Of a stretch of DNA of 8,117 bases, positions 5,773-8,117 are shown piece after piece. Under the pieces are notes generated by a model. That model was not told where the DNA came from, made no database searches, and was given only the letters and a program-made list of their open reading frames with translations. The stretch spans positions 1-8,117 of the forward strand of contig JBPCJY010000013.1 of assembly GCA_051004815.1 (NCBI GenBank), given 5' to 3'. A program made the position numbers and the translations under genes. Position 1 is the first letter of the stretch. Each line of letters opens with the position of its first letter. The stretch is from JBBQXY01 sp051004815. Lineage in GTDB: Bacteria; Chloroflexota; Ktedonobacteria; Ktedonobacterales; Ktedonobacteraceae.

Positions 5773-6159
5773 ATGAGTAACATTATCATTCCACAGGACA
5801 TGAGCGACCTGAATAACCAGCGCAACCAGCTTAAGAGGACTCAGGAAGATGCGCGTGGCAAAGCTACTGCTCTCAACAATCTTGCTGGACAAATTCCCCC
5901 GACCAGGGGTCCAGTCCCATTCATGTCACCCATAACCATGGAGAGGACACCTCCTGCCGAAGTCGCCGCTGTCTTACCATTACTACAGCAACAGCTATCC
6001 CAGGCCCAACAATTTGCGAAATCCATCCAGGATAACCGCAATCAGATTCAGCGTATCCAGCAAGACGCACGCACGTTGAAAATGATAGTCATCATCGCCG
6101 CTATCATTCTTGCCATTATTCTATTTTTCGTCCTGTTGCATGCCGTCCACGTTTTCTAG
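5773..6159 (+). CDS. Tail-anchored coiled-coil membrane protein (128 aa)
   Basis: This 128-residue protein has a single strongly hydrophobic C-terminal stretch at about 104-124 (MIVIIAAIILAIILFFVLL), preceded by R94, R100 and K103. The positive-inside rule predicts a cytoplasmic N-terminus and a very short outer tail (HAVHVF). Residues 10-38 and 62-102 are glutamine/arginine-rich helices likely to form a coiled coil, split by a proline-rich loop at 41-61. No named family is recognised and no tyrosine or cysteine is present. It is the last gene of the operon, 23 bases after the preceding stop. The ATPase lacks membrane helices of its own, so this protein and perhaps the 440-residue one are the candidates for holding the complex at the membrane. 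It could instead be a t-SNARE-like or unrelated tail-anchored factor. Confidence 0.75.
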   Translation: MSNIIIPQDMSDLNNQRNQLKRTQEDARGKATALNNLAGQIPPTRGPVPFMSPITMERTPPAEVAAVLPLLQQQLSQAQQFAKSIQDNRNQIQRIQQDARTLKMIVIIAAIILAIILFFVLLHAVHVF

Positions 6160-6173
6160 TCGGTAGCACAAAC

Positions 6174-6207
6174 AGAGACCTGGCCCAATTTCAGGCGCCA
6201 GGTCTCT
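6174..6207. terminator. Hairpin between convergent genes (probable bidirectional terminator)
   Basis: AGAGACCTGGC (6174-6184) and its exact complement GCCAGGTCTCT (6197-6207) form an 11-bp stem with a 12-base loop. It begins 15 bases after the + strand stop (6159) and ends 27 bases before the dehydrogenase stop on the - strand (6234), the ideal place for a shared terminator. No long T run follows on either strand, so it is weaker than the terminator at 221-271 or works by another mechanism. Confidence 0.6.
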
Positions 6208-6233
6208 ATCGCTATTACGCTACTCAGCCACTG

Positions 6234-7730
6234 TTACTCCGCGTCCCCAAAGATCGTGTAGTGCCAACCTTTGCGAGCCTCGCCGCCCAGTTCAATCATC
6301 ACATGTTTGATTTGCGTATACTCCTCAAACGAGTACAACGACATATCCTTGCCAATACCGCTCTCCTTATACCCACCATGCGGCATCTCAGAAGTGAGCG
6401 GTAGATGATCGTTGACCCAGACGGTGCCGAACTGCAACGTCTTGCTGGCCCGCATCGCTTTGAAAATGTCGCGTGTCCAGACGGAAGCGGCCAGACCATA
6501 GACAACATCGTTGGCCTTCTTCAACACCTCCGCCTCGCTTGTGAAGCGGCACACGACGATCACAGGCCCGAACACTTCGCTCTGCACAATCTCGGCACTG
6601 TTGCGATCCTCGGCAATGACCGTTGGCTCGAAAAAGAAACCTTTTTCAAGTCCCGCCACCGTGGCACGTTTGCCGCCCGTGACCACGTTCGCGCCATCGC
6701 GTAGCGCACGCTCGACAAAACCTTCCACCGTCGCACGCTGAGCCGCGGAAATCAATGGCCCCATATCCGTATTTTCATTGGCCGGATTGCCAACGCGCAG
6801 CTGCTTGACCTTGCTCAAGAAAGAACTCATGAACGTATCATAGATACTGTCCTGCACATAGATGCGCGTTGCCGCCGTACAATCCTGGCCACAGTTGACG
6901 AAACCACCGACCACTGCGCCATTGGCAGCAGCCTCAATATCGGCATCTTCATAGACGATAAACGGTGCCTTACCACCCAATTCCAGGTGTACCCGTTTGA
7001 TCGAGTCCGCACCGGCCCGCATGATATGTTTGCCGCTCTCGGTACTGCCCGTCACTGAAACCATATTGACTCCCCTATGGCTGGCAAGAGCCTGCGCCAC
7101 ACCTGGGCCACTGGTAATGATATTGAGCACACCGGCAGGCAAACCCGCCTCTAGCGCAATCTCGCCCAATTTGAGCGTCGTCAACGGCGTCTCGACCGAA
7201 GGTTTCAGGATGACCGTATTACCCGCCGCCAAAGCTGGCCCGATCTTCCAGGCCGCCATCATAAAGGGATAGTTCCAGGGAGCCAGCGATGCCACCACGC
7301 CCATAGGCTCGCGGCGAATGATACTGGTATGCCCACCACTATACTCACTGCTGGCCGTACCCGCGAGATGACGCGCCGCACCCGCGAAGAAATGGAAATT
7401 GTCGATGGCAAATGGAATATCGCTGTCACGCGCCAACTTGATCGGCTTTCCCGCGTCCTGCGACTCCAACTCGGCCAACTCTCCAGCGTGCGCCTCTAAC
7501 AACGTCGCCAATTTCTCTAAAATAGTGGCTCGCGCCCCATGAGGCAGGTCAGACCACCGACCATCATCAAAAGCCTCTCGCGCCGCGCTCACCGCACGAT
7601 CTACATCCTCTACCGAACTCTCAGGAACCTGGGCAATCGACTGACCACTCGCAGGACCAATATCGTCAACAGTCTTACCCGCACTGCTATCGACGAGTTC
7701 ACCATTGATAAGCAGCTTATACTCGCTCAT
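6234..7730 (-). CDS. NAD(P)-dependent aldehyde dehydrogenase, gamma-aminobutyraldehyde dehydrogenase type
   Basis: Cytosolic enzyme of 498 residues, the usual length for the family, oxidising an aldehyde to an acid, probably 4-aminobutanal to GABA in putrescine breakdown. The aldehyde dehydrogenase landmarks are all present: PWNYPF with N153 (oxyanion hole), K176 (cofactor), the Rossmann turn GSTESG at 228-233, general base E250 in LELGGK, catalytic C284 in GQDCTAA, and E385 in SEVFGP. GQDCTAA, SEMPHGGYKESG and GKDMSLYSFEEYT closely resemble PatD (YdcW) of Escherichia coli, and the WHYTIFGD ending resembles actinobacterial members. V179 replaces the glutamate usual in KPSE, so NADP use may be possible. 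A betaine- or other amino-aldehyde substrate is not excluded. ATG 7730 follows AAAGGGG at 7 bases. It is a single gene convergent with the operon and apparently functionally unrelated. Confidence 0.93.
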   Translation of the reverse strand: MSEYKLLINGELVDSSAGKTVDDIGPASGQSIAQVPESSVEDVDRAVSAAREAFDDGRWSDLPHGARATILEKLATLLEAHAGELAELESQDAGKPIKLARDSDIPFAIDNFHFFAGAARHLAGTASSEYSGGHTSIIRREPMGVVASLAPWNYPFMMAAWKIGPALAAGNTVILKPSVETPLTTLKLGEIALEAGLPAGVLNIITSGPGVAQALASHRGVNMVSVTGSTESGKHIMRAGADSIKRVHLELGGKAPFIVYEDADIEAAANGAVVGGFVNCGQDCTAATRIYVQDSIYDTFMSSFLSKVKQLRVGNPANENTDMGPLISAAQRATVEGFVERALRDGANVVTGGKRATVAGLEKGFFFEPTVIAEDRNSAEIVQSEVFGPVIVVCRFTSEAEVLKKANDVVYGLAASVWTRDIFKAMRASKTLQFGTVWVNDHLPLTSEMPHGGYKESGIGKDMSLYSFEEYTQIKHVMIELGGEARKGWHYTIFGDAE

Positions 7731-7737
7731 CAGCTAG

Positions 7738-7744
7738 CCCCTTT
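7738..7744 (-). promoter_or_regulatory. Ribosome binding site of the aldehyde dehydrogenase
   Basis: On the - strand AAAGGGG stands 7 bases before the ATG at 7730-7728. It supports that start; the resulting protein also has the normal aldehyde dehydrogenase N-terminus (MSEYKLLINGELVDS). Confidence 0.7.
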
Positions 7745-7980
7745 CAGAAGTCTGCAAATAACACGACTTCGCAACAATACCCGTTCATTTTCTCGATATT
7801 CGTACCATCTCTACAGAAAAGATACGAAAATACCACACATGAGACACTCCACTCACGTCATTCTATCACAGCAAATTGCAGAGACGCAATCAATGTACCC
7901 AACGAGGTGCGGTTCATTTTTGCAAGAGCCTCTCGTTCGTGCGTAGGGCCTGATGCCCAATCCATCTCACTCAATCCACA
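7745..7980. other. Intergenic region upstream of the aldehyde dehydrogenase
   Basis: No gene is supported on either strand. The + strand frame running out of the dehydrogenase (to 7946) is antisense to it and has no ribosome binding site. The region contains a - strand promoter candidate (7860-7889) and a weak dyad, TTCGTA (7799-7804) with TACGAA (7823-7828), which could be an operator between promoter and start codon. Confidence 0.45.
7860..7889 (-). promoter_or_regulatory. Candidate promoter of the aldehyde dehydrogenase
   Basis: Reading the - strand, TTGCGT (7889-7884) and TAGAAT (7865-7860, 5/6 match to TATAAT) are separated by 18 bases. Transcription would start near 7853, giving a leader of roughly 120 bases. 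The -35 matches at only three of six positions, so this is a tentative call. Confidence 0.3.
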
Positions 7981-8040
7981 CACCACCCATCCCCAGGGTA
8001 CCCTGGGGTGCTTGCACAGGTAGGTTTTTTGCACCACCCA
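7981..8040. repeat. 18-bp palindrome bracketed by 9-bp direct repeats
   Basis: CACCACCCA occurs at 7981-7989 and again at 8032-8040. Between the copies lies the perfect palindrome CCCCAGGGTACCCTGGGG (7991-8008), then TTGCAC at 8012 and again at 8029, and a TTTTTT run at 8025-8030. Direct repeats around a palindrome-containing insert could be the trace of a small element with its target duplication, or a self-contained intergenic repeat unit. No coding sequence is present. Confidence 0.45.
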
Positions 8041-8051
8041 GTTCCAGAACC

Positions 8052-8117
8052 TGTCATTCTGAGCGCTGCGAAGAATCTCCGTGCCACGAGAGATTCTTCG
8101 CGGCGCTCAGAATGACA
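8052..8117. repeat. Long inverted repeat (28-bp arms), REP/MITE-like
   Basis: The arms 8052-8079 (beginning TGTCATTCTGAGCG) and 8090-8117 are complementary at 27 of 28 positions, the exception being a T-G wobble at T8067/G8102-8103. The loop is 10 bases (CGTGCCACGA). As RNA or cruciform DNA this would be very stable. TGTCATTCTGAGCG...CGAAGAATCTC palindromes are known to me as dispersed multi-copy repeats in many bacterial genomes; copy number here cannot be seen. The right arm ends at the last base of the window, so the element may continue. Confidence 0.8.

Noticed and set aside
631..6159. Chromosome-segregation FtsK or conjugative coupling protein operon
   Set aside because: The ATPase lacks the N-terminal membrane domain and the C-terminal gamma (KOPS-reading) domain of FtsK, and no relaxase, pilus or replication gene is nearby; the WXG100-like neighbours fit a type VII-like role better.
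7539..7946. + strand gene of 135 residues
   Set aside because: It lies mostly antisense to the well-supported dehydrogenase, has no ribosome binding site and its composition is typical of a shadow frame.

Overview
The window looks like a piece of a Chloroflexota chromosome, most probably from the Ktedonobacteria or a relative. That is an inference. It rests on moderate base composition, short palindromic interspersed repeats at both ends, an FtsK/WXG100-type gene cluster of the kind seen in Gram-positive-like (monoderm) lineages, and an actinobacterial/Chloroflexi-style aminobutyraldehyde dehydrogenase. No rRNA, tRNA, integrase or transposase is visible, so the assignment is soft.

Bases 1-570 hold no gene I can support. 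The left part (1-271) carries a GGGCGA/TCGCCC palindromic repeat, a 17-bp near-palindrome, and two successive hairpins. The second hairpin runs into a long T-rich tract and looks like an intrinsic terminator for a gene left of the window. Bases 272-570 are AT-rich and contain a good sigma70-type promoter candidate (TTGACA at 458) for the next operon.

Bases 631-6159 form one tight six-gene operon on the + strand. In order it encodes: a soluble three-module FtsK/SpoIIIE-type ATPase (one intact and two degenerate P-loop modules); a 90-residue and a 94-residue WXG100-like helical hairpin protein; a 440-residue alanine-rich coiled-coil protein with one hydrophobic segment; a 132-residue helical protein with another WXG-like turn; and a 128-residue coiled-coil protein with a C-terminal membrane anchor. 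The first five genes are joined by stop/start overlaps of 1-11 bases and the sixth follows after 23 bases, so they are very probably co-expressed. The ATPase plus WXG100-like pair resembles the core of a type VII (ESX/Yuk) secretion system. However, the window contains no recognisable EccB, EccD, EccE, mycosin, YukD, EsaA, EssB or toxin gene. I read it as a minimal or divergent type VII-like export system, the most interesting item here. Secretion itself is not shown by the sequence.

A perfect 11-bp stem hairpin (6174-6207) separates this operon from a convergent gene (6234-7730, - strand) for an aldehyde dehydrogenase of the gamma-aminobutyraldehyde/betaine-aldehyde type. It is probably a housekeeping amine-catabolism gene unrelated to the operon. 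The right end (7745-8117) is non-coding. It contains a plausible promoter for the dehydrogenase, an 18-bp perfect palindrome bracketed by 9-bp direct repeats, and a 28-bp-arm inverted repeat reaching the end of the window.
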